Positions 15,656 to 30,153 of a stretch of 64,000 bases of DNA are shown one piece after another. This DNA comes from Bombus terrestris (taxonomy: Eukaryota > Arthropoda > Insecta > Hymenoptera > Apidae). The translations under genes were made by a program, and so were the position numbers. A model generated the notes under the pieces. That model was given only the letters and a program-made list of their open reading frames with translations, was not told the DNA's origin and did not search any database. Position 1 is the first letter of the stretch; each line of letters starts with the position of its first letter. The stretch is from assembly GCF_910591885.1 (NCBI RefSeq), contig NC_063270.1, forward strand, positions 6,386,001 to 6,450,000, written 5' to 3'.

Positions 15656-16960
15656 TAAGTTATAACGTATAAGGTTAAATAGTATTACTATACAGCGTGT
15701 AACGTTATATAGTATTACGTTATAACGTATAATTTTATATACTATTACGTTATAACGTATAACGATATATACTATTACGTTGTAACGTATAACGCTATAG
15801 ACTATTACGTTATAACGTATAACGATATATACTATTACGTTGTAACGTATAACGCTATAGACTATTGCGTTATAACGTATAACGATATATACTATTACGT
15901 TGTAACGTATAACGTTACATACTATTACGTTATAACGTATAACGTTATATACTATTATGTTATAACGTATAACGTTATATACTATGACGTTATAAAGTCT
16001 AATGTTATATACTCTTACATTATAACGTATAACGTTATATACTATTACGTTATAACGTATAACGTTATATAGTATTACTATGCGACGTGTATCGTTATGC
16101 AGTATTATGTTATAACGTATGACGATATATACTATTACGTTATAACGTGTAACGTTATATACTTTTACGTTATAACGTATAATGTTATATGCTATTACGT
16201 TATAACGGATAACGTTATGTAGTATTACTATACAACGTATAACGTTATATAGTATTACTATACAACGGGTAACGTTATATAGTATTACGGTATAACGTAT
16301 AACGTTATATAATATTAAGTTATAACGTATAAGGTTATATAGTATTACTATACAGCGTGTAACGTTATATAGTATTACGTTATAACGTATAATGTTATAT
16401 ACCATTACGTTATAACGTATAACGATATATACTATTACGTTATAACGTATAACGTTATATACTATTACGTTTTAACGTATAACGTTATATAGTATTACTA
16501 TGCGACGTGTAACGTTATGCAGTATTATGTTATAACGTATGACGATATATACTATTACGTTATAACGTGCAACGTTACATACTTTTACGTTATAACGTGT
16601 AACGTTATATACTTACACGTTATAACGTATAACGTTAAACAGTATTACTATACAGCTTGTGACGTTATATGGTATTACGTTATAACGTATAATGTTATAT
16701 AGTATTACGTTATAACGTATAATGTTATATACTATTACGTTATAACGTATAACGTTAAATAGTATTACTATACAGCTTATGACGTTATATGGTATTACGT
16801 TATAACGTATAATGTTATATACTATTACGTTATAACGTATGACGTTATATACAGTTACGTTAAAACGTATTACGTTATGTAGTATTACTGTACAACGTAT
16901 AACGTTATATAGTATTACTATACAACGGGTAACGTTATATAGTATTACGGTATAACGTAT

Positions 16961-16966
16961 AACTAT
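16961..16966. other. 9-bp deletion marker, copy 4 of 8
   Basis: Same junction and flanks as the other copies. It lies exactly 6,920 bases before copy 5 at 23,883, in agreement with the block Q offset. Confidence 0.95.
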
Positions 16967-18157
16967 TAAGTTATAACGTATAAGGTTAAATAGTATTACT
17001 ATACAGCGTGTAACGTTATATAGTATTACGTTATAACGTATAATTTTATATACTATTACGTTATAACGTATAACGATATATACTATTACGTTGTAACGTA
17101 TAACGCTATAGACTATTACGTTATAACGTATAACGATATATACTATTACGTTGTAACGTATAACGCTATAGACTATTACGTTATAACGTATAACGTTATG
17201 TACTATTGCGTTACAACGTATAACGTTATATAGTATTACTATGCAACGTGTAACGTTACATAGTATTATGTTATAACGTATGACGTTATATACAAGTACG
17301 TTATAACGTGTAACGTTATATACTATTACGATATAACGTATAACGTTATGTACCATTACGATATAACGTATAACGTTAAATAGTATTACTATACAGCGTG
17401 TAACATTATATAGTATTACTATACAACTTTTAACGTTATATGCTATTTCGTTATAACGTATAACGTTATGTAGTATTACTATACAACGTATAACGTTATA
17501 TAGTATTACGTTATAACGTATAACGTTGAATAGTATTACGATACAGCTTGTGACGTTATATGATATTACTATGCAACGTGTAACGTTGTGCAGTATTATG
17601 TTATAACGTATGACGATATATACTATTACGTTATAACGTGTAACGATATATACTTTTACGTTATAACGTATAACGTTACATACTATTACGTTATAACGTA
17701 TAACGTTATATACTATTAGGTTATAAAGTCTAATGTTATATACTCTTACATTTTAACCTATAACGTTATATACTATTACGCTATAACGCATAACGTTATG
17801 TACTATTATGTTACAACGTATAACGATATATAGTACTACTATGCAACGTGTAACGTTATATAGTATTATGTTATAACGTATGACGATATATATTATTACG
17901 TTATAACGTGCAACGTTATATACTTACACGTTATAACGTATAACGGTATATGCTATTACGTTATAACGTATAACGTTATATACTATTACGTTATAACGTC
18001 TAACGTTATATACTTTTACGTTATAACGTGTATCGTTATATACTTACACGTTATAACGTATAACGTTATATACTATTACGTTATAACGTATAACGTTATA
18101 TACTATTACGTTATAACGTATAACGTTATATAGTATTACTATGCGACGTGTAACGTT

Positions 18158-18373
18158 ATGCAGTATTATGTTATAACGTGTGACGATATATACTATTACG
18201 TTATAACGTGTAACGTTATATACTTTTACGTTATAACGTATAACGTTATATACTATTACGTTATAACGTATAACGTTATATACTATTACGTTATAACGTA
18301 TAACGATATATACTATTACGTTATAACGTATAACGTTATATACTATTACGTTGTAACGTATAACATTATATAG
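18158..18373. repeat. GTGTGACGATATA marker cassette, copy 3 of 7
   Basis: Same variant order as the cassette at 14,036. It is followed by GTTGTAACGTATAACATTAT and then by GTAGTATTACCATACAACG, as in the copies at 25,078, 29,938 and 33,538. Confidence 0.8.
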
Positions 18374-20203
18374 TATTACTATGCGACGTGTAACGTTATG
18401 CAGTATTATGTTATAACGTATGACGATATATACTATTACGTTATAACGTGTAACGTTATATACTATTACGTTATAACGTATAACGTTATGTAGTATTACC
18501 ATACAACGTATAACGTTATATAGCATTACTATGCAACGTGTAACGTTATACAGTATTATGTTATAACGTATGACGATATATACTATTACGTTATAACGTG
18601 TAACGTTATATACTTTTACGTTATAACGTATAACGTTATATACTATTACGTTATAACGTATAACGTTATATACTATTACGTTATAACGTATAACGATATA
18701 TACTATTGCGTTATAACGTATAACGTTATATAGTATTACTATGCGACGTGTAACGTTATGCAGTATTATGTTATAACGTATGACGATATATACTATTACG
18801 TTATAACGTGTAACGTTATATACTTTTACGTTATAACGTATAATGTTATATACTATTACGTTATAACGTATAACGTTATGTAGTATTACTATACAACGTA
18901 TAACGTTATATAGTATTACTATACAACGGGTAACGTTATATAGGATTACGGTATAACGTATAACGTTATATAATATTAAGTTATAACGTATAAGGTTAAA
19001 TAGTATTACTATACAGCGTGTAACGTTATATAGTATTACGTTATAACGTATAATGTTATATACCATTACGTTATAACGTATAACGATATATACTATTACG
19101 TTATAACGTATAACGTTATATACTATTACGTTTTAACGTATAACGTTATATAGTATTACTATGCGACGTGTAACGTTATGCAGTATTATGTTATAACGTA
19201 TGACGATATATACTATTACGTTATAACGTGCAACGTTACATACTTTTACGTTATAACGTGTAACGTTATATACTTACACGTTATAACGTATAACGTTAAA
19301 TAGTATTACTATACAGCTTGTGACGTTATATGGTATTACGTTATAACGTATAATGTTATATACTATTACGTTATAACGTATGACGTTATATACAGTTACG
19401 TTATAAGGTATAACGTTATGTAGTATTACTATACAACGTATAACGTCATATAGTATTACTATACAACGGGTAACGTTATGTAGTATTACGGTATAACGTG
19501 TAACGTTATATACTTATATGATATAACGTATAACGTTATATACTATTACGTTATAACGTGTAACGTTATATAGTATTACGGTATAACATAAAACGTTATA
19601 TACTATTACGATTTAACGTTCAACGTTATGTACTATTACGATATAACGTATAACGTTATATAGTATTACGTTATAACGTATAACGTTAAATAGTATTACG
19701 ATATAGCTTGTGACGTTATATAGTATTACTATACAACGTGTAACGTTATATACTTTTACGTTATAAACTATAACGCCATATACTTTCACGTTATAAACTA
19801 TAACGCCATATACTATTATGATATAACGTATAACGTTTTATGCTATTACGTCATAACATATAACGTTATATACTATTACGTTGTAACGTATAACGTTAAA
19901 TAGTATTACTATACAACGTATAACGTTAGATAGTATTACTATGCAACGTGTAACGTTATATAGTATTACTATACAACGTGTAACGCTATATGGTATTACG
20001 TTATAACGTATAATGTTATATATTATTACGTTATAACGTATAACGTTATATACTATTATGTTATAACGTATAACGTTAAATAGTATTACGATATAGCTTG
20101 TGACGTTATATAATATTACTATAGAACGTGTAACGTTACATATTTTTACGTTATAAACTATAACGCCATATAGTATTATGATATAACGTATAACGTTGTA
20201 TAC

Positions 20204-20971
20204 TTATACGTTATGACGGATAACGTTAAAAAGTATTACTATAGAGCGTGTAACGTTATATAGTATTACTATGCAACGTGTAACGTTATATGGTATTACG
20301 TTATAACGTATAATGTTATATACTATTACGTTATAACGTATAACGTTATATACTATTACGTTATAACGTATAACGTTATATAGTATTACTATGCAACGTG
20401 TAACGTTATGCAGTATTATGTTATAACGTATGACGATATATACTATTACGTTATAACGTGTAACGTTATATACTTTTACGTTATAACGTATAACGTTATA
20501 TACTATTACGTTATAACGTATAACGTTATATACTATCACGTTGTAACGTATAACGTTATATACTATTACGTTATAACGTATAACGATATATACTATTACG
20601 TTATAACGTATAACGTTATGTAGTATTAATATACAACGTATAACGTTATATAGTATTACTATACAACGGGTAACGTTATATAGTATTACGGTATAACGTA
20701 TAAAGTTATATACTTTTACGTTATAACGTATAATGTTATATACTATTACGTTATAACGTATAACGTTATATAGTATTACTATGCGACGTGTAACGTTATG
20801 CAGTATTATGTTATAACGTATAACGATATATACTATTACGCTATAACGTATAACGTTATATAGTATTATGTTATAACGTATAACGTTATATACTATTACG
20901 TTATAAAGTCTAATGTTATATTCTTTTACATTATAACCTATAACGTTATATACTATTACGCTATAACGCAT
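20204..20971. repeat. 768-bp HOR segment, copy 2 of 6
   Basis: Nearly identical to the segment at 27,664. Private changes seen here include GTATTAATATACAACG near 20,625 and AAAGTTATATAC near 20,703. It lies inside block Q. Confidence 0.85.
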
Positions 20972-21043
20972 AACGTTATGTACTATTACGTTACAACGTA
21001 TAACGTTATATACTTTTACGTTATAACGTGTATCGTTATATAC

Positions 21044-21600
21044 TTACACGTTATAACGTATAACCTTATATGCTATTACGTTATAACGTATAACGTTATA
21101 TACTATTACGTTAGAACGTATAACGATATATAGTATTACTATGCAACGTGTAACGTTATGCAGTATTATGTTATAACGTATGACGATATATACTATTACG
21201 TTATAACGTATAACGATATATAGTATTACTATGCAACGTGCAACGTTATATATTATTACTATACAACGGGTAACGATATATAGTATACGATATAACGTAT
21301 GACGTTATATACAGTTACGTTATAACGTATAACGTTATATACTATTACGTTATAACGTATCGCGTTAAATAGTATTACTATACAGCTTGTGACGTTATAT
21401 GGTATTACGTTATAACGTATAATATTATATACTATTACGATATAACGTATGACGTTATATACATTTACGTTATAACGTATTACGTTATGTAGTATTACTA
21501 TACAACGTATAACGTTATATAGTATTACTATACAACGGGTAACGTTATATAGTATTACGGTATAACGTATAACGTTATATACTATTAAGTTATAACGTAT
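21044..21600. repeat. 557-bp HOR segment (CGCGTTAAATAG-containing), copy 1 of 5
   Basis: Begins 840 bases after the start of the 768-bp segment, as in the four other copies (28,504, 32,104, 36,424, 43,426). It is marked by ATAACCTTATATGC, TTAGAACGTATAACGATATA and the rare CGCGTTAAATAG. This copy is one base shorter because of the deletion at 21,286. Confidence 0.8.
21284..21289. other. Register shift, -1 base
   Basis: The sequence reads TAGTATACGATATAACG where the four paralogous copies (for example near 28,741) read TAGTATTACGATATAACG. One T is missing. The change is private to this copy, so it postdates the block duplication or is an assembly error. Confidence 0.9.
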
Positions 21601-23880
21601 AAGGTTAAATAGTATTACTATACAGCGTGAAACGTTATATAGTATTACGTTATAACGTATAACGTTATAGACTATTACGTTATAACGTATAACGTTATAT
21701 ACTATTACGTTATAACGTATAACGTTATATACTATTACGTTATAACGTATAACTTTATATACTATTACGTTATAACGTGTAACGTTAAATAGTATTACTA
21801 TACAGCTTGTAACATTATATAATATTACTATACAACGTGCAACGTGATATACTATTACGTTATAACGTATAACGTTATAGACTATTACGTTATAACGTAT
21901 AACGTTATATACTATTACGATATAACGTATAACGTTATGTACTATTGCGTTACAACGTATAACGTTATATAGTATTACTATGCAACGTGTAACGTTATAT
22001 AGTATTACGTTATAACGTATGACGATATATATTATTACGTTATAACATGCAACGTTATATACTTACACGTTATAACGTATAACGGTATATGCTATTACGT
22101 TATAACGTATAACGTTATATACCATTACGTTATAACGTCTAACGTTAAATAGTATTACGATATAGCTTGTGACGTTATATAGTATTACTATACAACGTGT
22201 AACGTTACATATTTTTACGTTATAAACTATAACGCCATATAGTATTATGATATAACGTATAACGTTATATACTATTACGTTATAACGTATAACGTTAAAA
22301 AGTATTACTATACAGCGTGTAACGTTATATAGTATTACTATGCAACGTGTAACGTTATATGGTATTACGTTATAACGTATAATGTTATATACTATTACGT
22401 TGTAACGTATAACGTTATATACTATTACATTATAACGTTTAACGTTATATAGTATTACTATGCAACGTGCAACGTCATGCAGTATTATGTTATAACGTAT
22501 GACGATATATACTATTACGTTATAACGTATAATGTTATATACTATTACGTTATAACGTATAACGATATATACCATTACGTTATAACGTATAACGTTATAT
22601 ACTATTACGTTATAACGTATAACGTTATATACTATTACGTTATAACGTATAACGTTATATAGTATTACTATGCGACGTGTAACGTTATGCAGCGTTATGT
22701 TATAACGTATGACGATATATACTATTACGTTATAACGTCTAACGTTATATACTTTTACGTTATAACGTGTATCGTTGTATACTTACACGTTATAACGTAT
22801 AACGCTATATGGTATTACGTTATAACGTATAATGTTATATATTATTACGTTATAACGTATAACGTTATATACTATTACGTTATAACGTATAATGTTATAT
22901 ACTATTACGTTATAACGTATAACGATATATACCATTACGTTATAACGTATAACGTTATATACTATTACATTATAACGTATAACGTTATATAGTATTACTA
23001 TGCGACGTGTATCGTTATGCAGTATTATGTTATAACGTATGACGATATATACTATTACGTTATAACGTGTAACGTTATATACTTTTACGTTATAACGTAT
23101 AATGTTATATGCTATTACGTTATAACGGATAACGTTATGTAGTATTACTATACAACGTATAACGTTATATAGTATTACTATACAACGGGTAACGTTATAT
23201 AGTATTACGGTATAACGTATAACGTTATATAATATTAAGTTATAACGTATAAGGTTATATAGTATTACTATACAGCGTGTAACGTTATATAGTATTACGT
23301 TATAACGTATAATGTTATATACCATTACGTTATAACGTATAACGATATATACTATTACGTTATAACGTATAACGTTATATACTAATACGTTTTAACGTAT
23401 AACGTTATATAGTATTACTATGCGACGTGTAACGTTATGCAGTATTATGTTATAACGTATGACGATATATACTATTACGTTATAACGTGCAACGTTACAT
23501 ACTTTTACGTTATAACGTGTAACGTTATATACTTACACGTTATAAAGTATAACGTTAAACAGTATTACTATACAGCTTGTGACGTTATATGGTATTACGT
23601 TATAACGTATAATGTTATATAGTATTACGTTATAACGTATAATGTTATATACTATTACGTTATAACGTATAACGTTAAATAGTATTACTATACAGCTTAT
23701 GACGTTATATGGTATTACGTTATAACGTATAATGTTATATACTATTACGTTATAACGTATGACGTTATATACAGTTACGTTAAAACGTATTACGTTATGT
23801 AGTATTACTGTACAACGTATAACGTTATATAGTATTACTATACAACGGGTAACGTTATATAGTATTACGGTATAACGTAT

Positions 23881-23886
23881 AACTAT
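23881..23886. other. 9-bp deletion marker, copy 5 of 8
   Basis: Junction AACTATTAAG in the usual flanks. It is the block Q copy 2 counterpart of the marker at 16,963. Confidence 0.95.
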
Positions 23887-25077
23887 TAAGTTATAACGTA
23901 TAAGGTTAAATAGTATTACTATACAGCGTGTAACGTTATATAGTATTACGTTATAACGTATAATTTTATATACTATTACGTTATAACGTATAACGATATA
24001 TACTATTACGTTGTAACGTGTAACGCTATAGACTATTACGTTATAACGTATAACGATATATACTATTACGTTGTAACGTATAACGCTATAGACTATTACG
24101 TTATAACGTATAACGTTATGTACTATTGCGTTACAACGTATAACGTTATATAGTATTACTATGCAACGTGTAACGTTACATAGTATTATGTTATAACGTA
24201 TGACGTTATATACAAGTACGTTATAACGTGTAACGTTATATACTATTACGATATAACGTATAACGTTATGTACCATTACGATATAACGTATAACGTTAAA
24301 TAGTATTACTATACAGCGTGTAACATTATATAGTATTACTATACAACTTTTAACGTTATATGGTATTTCGTTATAACGTATAACGTTATGTAGTATTACT
24401 ATACAACGTATAACGTTATATAGTATTACGTTATAACGTATAACGTTGAATAGTATTACGATACAGCTTGTGACGTTATATGATATTACTATGCAACGTG
24501 TAACGTTGTGCAGTATTATGTTATAACGTATGACGATATATACTATTACGTTATAACGTGTAACGATATATACTTTTACGTTATAACGTATAACGTTACA
24601 TACTATTACGTTATAACGTATAACGTTATATACTATTAGGTTATAAAGTCTAATGTTATATACTCTTACATTTTAACCTATAACGTTATATACTATTACG
24701 CTATAACGCATAACGTTATGTACTATTATGTTACAACGTATAACGATATATAGTACTACTATGCAACGTGTAACGTTATATAGTATTATGTTATAACGTA
24801 TGACGATATATATTATTACGTTATAACGTGCAACGTTATATACTTACACGTTATAACGTATAACGGTATATGCTATTACGTTATAACGTATAACGTTATA
24901 TACTATTACGTTATAACGTCTAACGTTATATACTTTTACGTTATAACGTGTATCGTTATATACTTACACGTTATAACGTATAACGTTATATACTATTACG
25001 TTATAACGTATAACGTTATATACTATTACGTTATAACGTATAACGTTATATAGTATTACTATGCGACGTGTAACGTT

Positions 25078-25293
25078 ATGCAGTATTATGTTATAACGTG
25101 TGACGATATATACTATTACGTTATAACGTGTAACGTTATATACTTTTACGTTATAACGTATAACGTTATATACTATTACGTTATAACGTATAACGTTATA
25201 TACTATTACGTTATAACGTATAACGATATATACTATTACGTTATAACGTATAACGTTATATACTATTACGTTGTAACGTATAACATTATATAG
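25078..25293. repeat. GTGTGACGATATA marker cassette, copy 4 of 7
   Basis: Same variant order as at 18,158, at the block Q offset of 6,920 bases. Confidence 0.8.
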
Positions 25294-25860
25294 TATTACT
25301 ATGCGACGTGTAACGTTATGCAGTATTATGTTATAACGTATGACGATATATACTATTACGTTATAACGTGTAACGTTATATACTATTACGTTATAACGTA
25401 TAACGTTATGTAGTATTACCATACAACGTATAACGTTATATAGCATTACTATGCAACGTGTAACGTTATGCAGTATTATGTTATAACGTATGACGATATA
25501 TACTATTACGTTATAACGTGTAACGTTATATACTTTTACGTTATAACGTATAACGTTATATACTATTACGTTATAACGTATAACGTTATATACTATTACG
25601 TTATAACGTATAACGATATATACTATTGCGTTATAACGTATAACGTTATATAGTATTACTATGCGACGTGTAACGTTATGCAGTATTATGTTATAACGTA
25701 TGACGATATATACTATTACGTTATAACGTGTAACGTTATATACTTTTACGTTATAACGTATAATGTTATATACTATTACGTTATAACGTATAACGTTATG
25801 TAGTATTACTATACAACGTATAACGTTATATAGTATTACTATACAACGGGTAACGTTATA

Positions 25861-26940
25861 TAGGATTACGGTATAACGTATAACGTTATATAATATTAAG
25901 TTATAACGTATAAGGTTAAATAGTATTACTATACAGCGTGTAACGTTATATAGTATTACGTTATAACGTATAATGTTATATACCATTACGTTATAACGTA
26001 TAACGATATATACTATTACGTTATAACGTATAACGTTATATACTATTACGTTTTAACGTATAACGTTATATAGTATTACTATGCGACGTGTAACGTTATG
26101 CAGTATTATGTTATAACGTATGACGATATATACTATTACGTTATAACGTGCAACGTTACATACTTTTACGTTATAACGTGTAACGTTATATACTTACACG
26201 TTATAACGTATAACGTTAAACAGTATTACTATATAGCTTGTGACGTTATATGGTATTACGTTATAACGTATAATGTTATATACTATTACGTTATAACGTA
26301 TGACGTTATATACAGCTACGTTATAAGGTATAACGTTATGTAGTATTACTATACAACGTATAACGTCATATAGTATTACTATACAACGGGTAACGTTATA
26401 TAGGATTACGGTATAACGTATAACGTTATATAATATTAAGTTATAACGTATAAGGTTAAATAGTATTACTATACAGCGTGTAACGTTATATAGTATTACG
26501 TTATAACGTATAATGTTATATACCATTACGTTATAACGTATAACGATATATACTATTACGTTATAACGTATAACGTTATATACTATTACGTTTTAACGTA
26601 TAACGTTATATAGTATTACTATGCGACGTGTAACGTTATGCAGTATTATGTTATAACGTATGACGATATATACTATTACGTTATAACGTGCAACGTTACA
26701 TACTTTTACGTTATAACGTGTAACGTTATATACTTACACGTTATAACGTATAACGTTAAACAGTATTACTATACAGCTTGTGACGTTATATGGTATTACG
26801 TTATAACGTATAATGTTATATACTATTACGTTATAACGTATGACGTTATATACAGCTACGTTATAAGGTATAACGTTATGTAGTATTACTATACAACGTA
26901 TAACGTCATATAGTATTACTATACAACGGGTAACGTTATA
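25861..26940. repeat. 540-bp tandem duplication (18 monomers)
   Basis: The 540 bases from about 25,861, starting TAGGATTACGGTATAACG, are repeated from about 26,401. Both copies carry TATACAGCTACGTTATAAGG and the TACGTTTTAACG monomer. One difference seen is ATATAGCTTG near 26,231 against ATACAGCTTG near 26,771. The matching regions of block Q copy 1 and of 34.4-34.9 kb have a single copy, so this is a late local duplication. Confidence 0.88.
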
Positions 26941-27663
26941 TAGTATTACGGTATAACGTGTAACGTTATATACTTATATGTTATAACGTATAACGTTATA
27001 TACTATTACGTTATAACGTGTAACGTTATATAGTATTACGGTATAACATAAAACGTTATATACTATTACGATTTAACGTTCAACGTTATGTACTATTACG
27101 ATATAACGTATAACGTTATATAGTATTACGTTATAACGTATAACGTTAAATAGTATTACGATATAGCTTGTGACGTTATATAGTATTACTATACAACGTG
27201 TAACGTTATATACTTTTACGTTATAAACTATAACGCCATATACTTTCTTGTTATAAACTATAACGCCATATACTATTATGATATAACGTATAACGTTTTA
27301 TGCTATTACGTCATCACGTATAACGTTATATACTATTACGTTGTAACGTATAACGTTAAATTGTATTACTATACAACGTATAACGTTAGATAGTATTACT
27401 ATGCAACGTGTAACGTTATATAGTATTACTATACAACGTGTAACGCTATATGGTATTACGTTATAACGTATAATGTTATATATTATTACGTTATAACGTA
27501 TAACGTTATATACTATTACGTTATAACGTATAACGTTAAATAGTATTACGATATAGCTTGTGACGTTATATAGTATTACTATAGAACGTGTAACGTTACA
27601 TATTTTTACGTTATAAACTATAACGCCATATAGTATTATGATATAACGTATAACGTTGTATAC

Positions 27664-28431
27664 TTATACGTTATGACGGATAACGTTAAAAAGTATTACT
27701 ATAGAGCGTGTAACGTTATATAGTATTACTATGCAACGTGTAACGTTATATGGTATTACGTTATAACGTATAATGTTATATACTATTACGTTATAACGTA
27801 TAACGTTATATACTATTACGTTATAACGTATAACGTTATATAGTATTACTATGCAACGTGTAACGTTATGCAGTATTATGTTATAACGTATGACGATATA
27901 TACTATTACGTTATAACGTGTAACGTTATATACTTTTACGTTATAACGTATAACGTTATATACTATTACGTTATAACGTATAACGTTATATACTATCACG
28001 TTGTAACGTATAACGTTATATACTATTACGTTATAACGTATAACGATATATACTATTACGTTATAACGTATAACGTTATGTAGTATTACTATACAACGTA
28101 TAACGTTATATAGTATTACTATACAACGGGTAACGTTATATAGTATTACGGTATAACGTATAACGTTATATACTTTTACGTTATAACGTATAATGTTATA
28201 TACTATTACGTTATAACGTATAACGTTATATAGTATTACTATGCGACGTGTAACGTTATGCAGTATTATGTTATAACGTATAACGATATATACTATTACG
28301 CTATAACGTATAACGTTATATAGTATTATGTTATAACGTATAACGTTATATACTATTACGTTATAAAGTCTAATGTTATATTCTTTTACATTATAACCTA
28401 TAACGTTATATACTATTACGCTATAACGCAT
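27664..28431. repeat. 768-bp HOR segment, copy 3 of 6
   Basis: Part of both block Q copy 2 and the left 3,600-bp copy. It serves as the reference sequence for the segment because its relatives differ from it by only a few bases. Confidence 0.85.
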
Positions 28432-28503
28432 AACGTTATGTACTATTACGTTACAACGTATAACGTTATATACTTTTACGTTATAACGTGTATCGTTATA
28501 TAC

Positions 28504-29061
28504 TTACACGTTATAACGTATAACCTTATATGCTATTACGTTATAACGTATAACGTTATATACTATTACGTTAGAACGTATAACGATATATAGTATTACT
28601 ATGCAACGTGTAACGTTATGCAGTATTATGTTATAACGTATGACGATATATACTATTACGTTATAACGTATAACGATATATAGTATTACTATGCAACGTG
28701 CAACGTTATATATTATTACTATACAACGGGTAACGATATATAGTATTACGATATAACGTATGACGTTATATACAGTTACGTTATAACGTATAACGTTATA
28801 TACTATTACGTTATAACGTATCGCGTTAAATAGTATTACTATACAGCTTGTGACGTTATATGGTATTACGTTATAACGTATAATATTATATACTATTACG
28901 ATATAACGTATGACGTTATATACATTTACGTTATAACGTATTACGTTATGTAGTATTACTATACAACGTATAACGTTATATAGTATTACTATACAACGGG
29001 TAACGTTATATAGTATTACGGTATAACGTATAACGTTATATACTATTAAGTTATAACGCAT
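28504..29061. repeat. 557-bp HOR segment (CGCGTTAAATAG-containing), copy 2 of 5
   Basis: Same variant order as 32,104 and 36,424, and 840 bases after the start of the 768-bp segment in each case. The right end carries ATAACGCATAAGG, shared with the copies at 32.6 and 36.98 kb but not with the one at 43.98 kb, which has ATAACGTATAAGG. Confidence 0.85.
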
Positions 29062-29937
29062 AAGGTTAAATAGTATTACTATACAGCGTGAAACGTTATA
29101 TAGTATTACGTTATAACGTATAACGTTGAATAGTATTACGATACAGCTTGTGACGTTATATGATATTACTATGCAACGTGTAACGTTGTGCAGTATTATG
29201 TTATAACGTATGACGATATATACTATTACGTTATAACGTGTAACGATATATACTTTTACGTTATAACGTATAACGTTACATACTATTACGTTATAACGTA
29301 TAACGTTATATACTATTAGGTTATAAAGTCTAATGTTATATACTCTTACATTTTAACCTATAACGTTATATACTATTACGCTATAACGCATAACGTTATG
29401 TACTATTATGTTACAACGTATAACGATATATACTATTACGTTGTAACGTATAACATTATATAGTATTACTATGCGACGTGTAACGTTATGCAGTATTATG
29501 TTATAACGTATGACGATATATACTATTACGTTATAACGTGTAACGTTATATACTATTACGTTATAACGTATAACGTTATGTAGTATTACCATACAACGTA
29601 TAACGTTATATAGCATTACTATGCAACGTGTAACGTTATGCAGTATTATGTTATAACGTATGACGATATATATTATTACGTTATAACGTGCAACGTTATA
29701 TACTTACACGTTATAACGTATAACGGTATATGCTATTACGTTATAACGTATAACGTTATATACTATTACGTTATAACGTCTAACGTTATATACTTTTACG
29801 TTATAACGTGTATCGTTATATACTTACACGTTATAACGTATAACGTTATATACTATTACGTTATAACGTATAACGTTATATACTATTACGTTATAACGTA
29901 TAACGTTATATAGTATTACTATGCGACGTGTAACGTT

Positions 29938-30153
29938 ATGCAGTATTATGTTATAACGTGTGACGATATATACTATTACGTTATAACGTGTAACGTTATA
30001 TACTTTTACGTTATAACGTATAACGTTATATACTATTACGTTATAACGTATAACGTTATATACTATTACGTTATAACGTATAACGATATATACTATTACG
30101 TTATAACGTATAACGTTATATACTATTACGTTGTAACGTATAACATTATATAG
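29938..30153. repeat. GTGTGACGATATA marker cassette, copy 5 of 7
   Basis: Left 3,600-bp copy of the cassette, paired with 33,538. Confidence 0.8.

Larger units (their letters stand above)
14800..18920. repeat. 4.1-kb HOR block R, copy 2
   Basis: This block follows block R copy 1 directly and repeats its order of variants, giving a tandem pair. It lacks the seven-monomer segment present near 11.8-12.0 kb and has two 9-bp deletions (15,652 and 16,963) at the matching positions. Its right part, from about 16,040, is also the left part of the 5.6-kb block Q. The block units therefore overlap, so the array was built by exchanges with different endpoints. Confidence 0.75.
16040..21665. repeat. 5.6-kb HOR block Q, copy 1
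   Basis: The order of variants from about 16,040 to 21,665 is repeated from about 22,960 to 29,126. The offset is 6,920 bases up to about 19.4 kb and 7,460 after that, because the second copy carries an extra 540-bp duplication. Anchors are the 9-bp deletion at 16,963, the GTGTGACGATATA cassette at 18,158, the 768-bp segment at 20,204 and the CGCGTTAAATAG monomer near 21,362. Copy 1 has a private one-base deletion at about 21,286. Confidence 0.8.
22960..29126. repeat. HOR block Q, copy 2 (with internal 540-bp duplication)
   Basis: Repeats the variant order of 16,040-21,665. It contains the 9-bp deletion at 23,883, the GTGTGACGATATA cassette at 25,078 and the 768-bp segment at 27,664. It is longer by the 540-bp duplication at 25,861-26,940. 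After about 29,126 the order changes to a TTGAATAGTATTACGATACAGC monomer, where copy 1 has a GTTATAGACTATTACG monomer, so the two copies part there. Confidence 0.8.
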
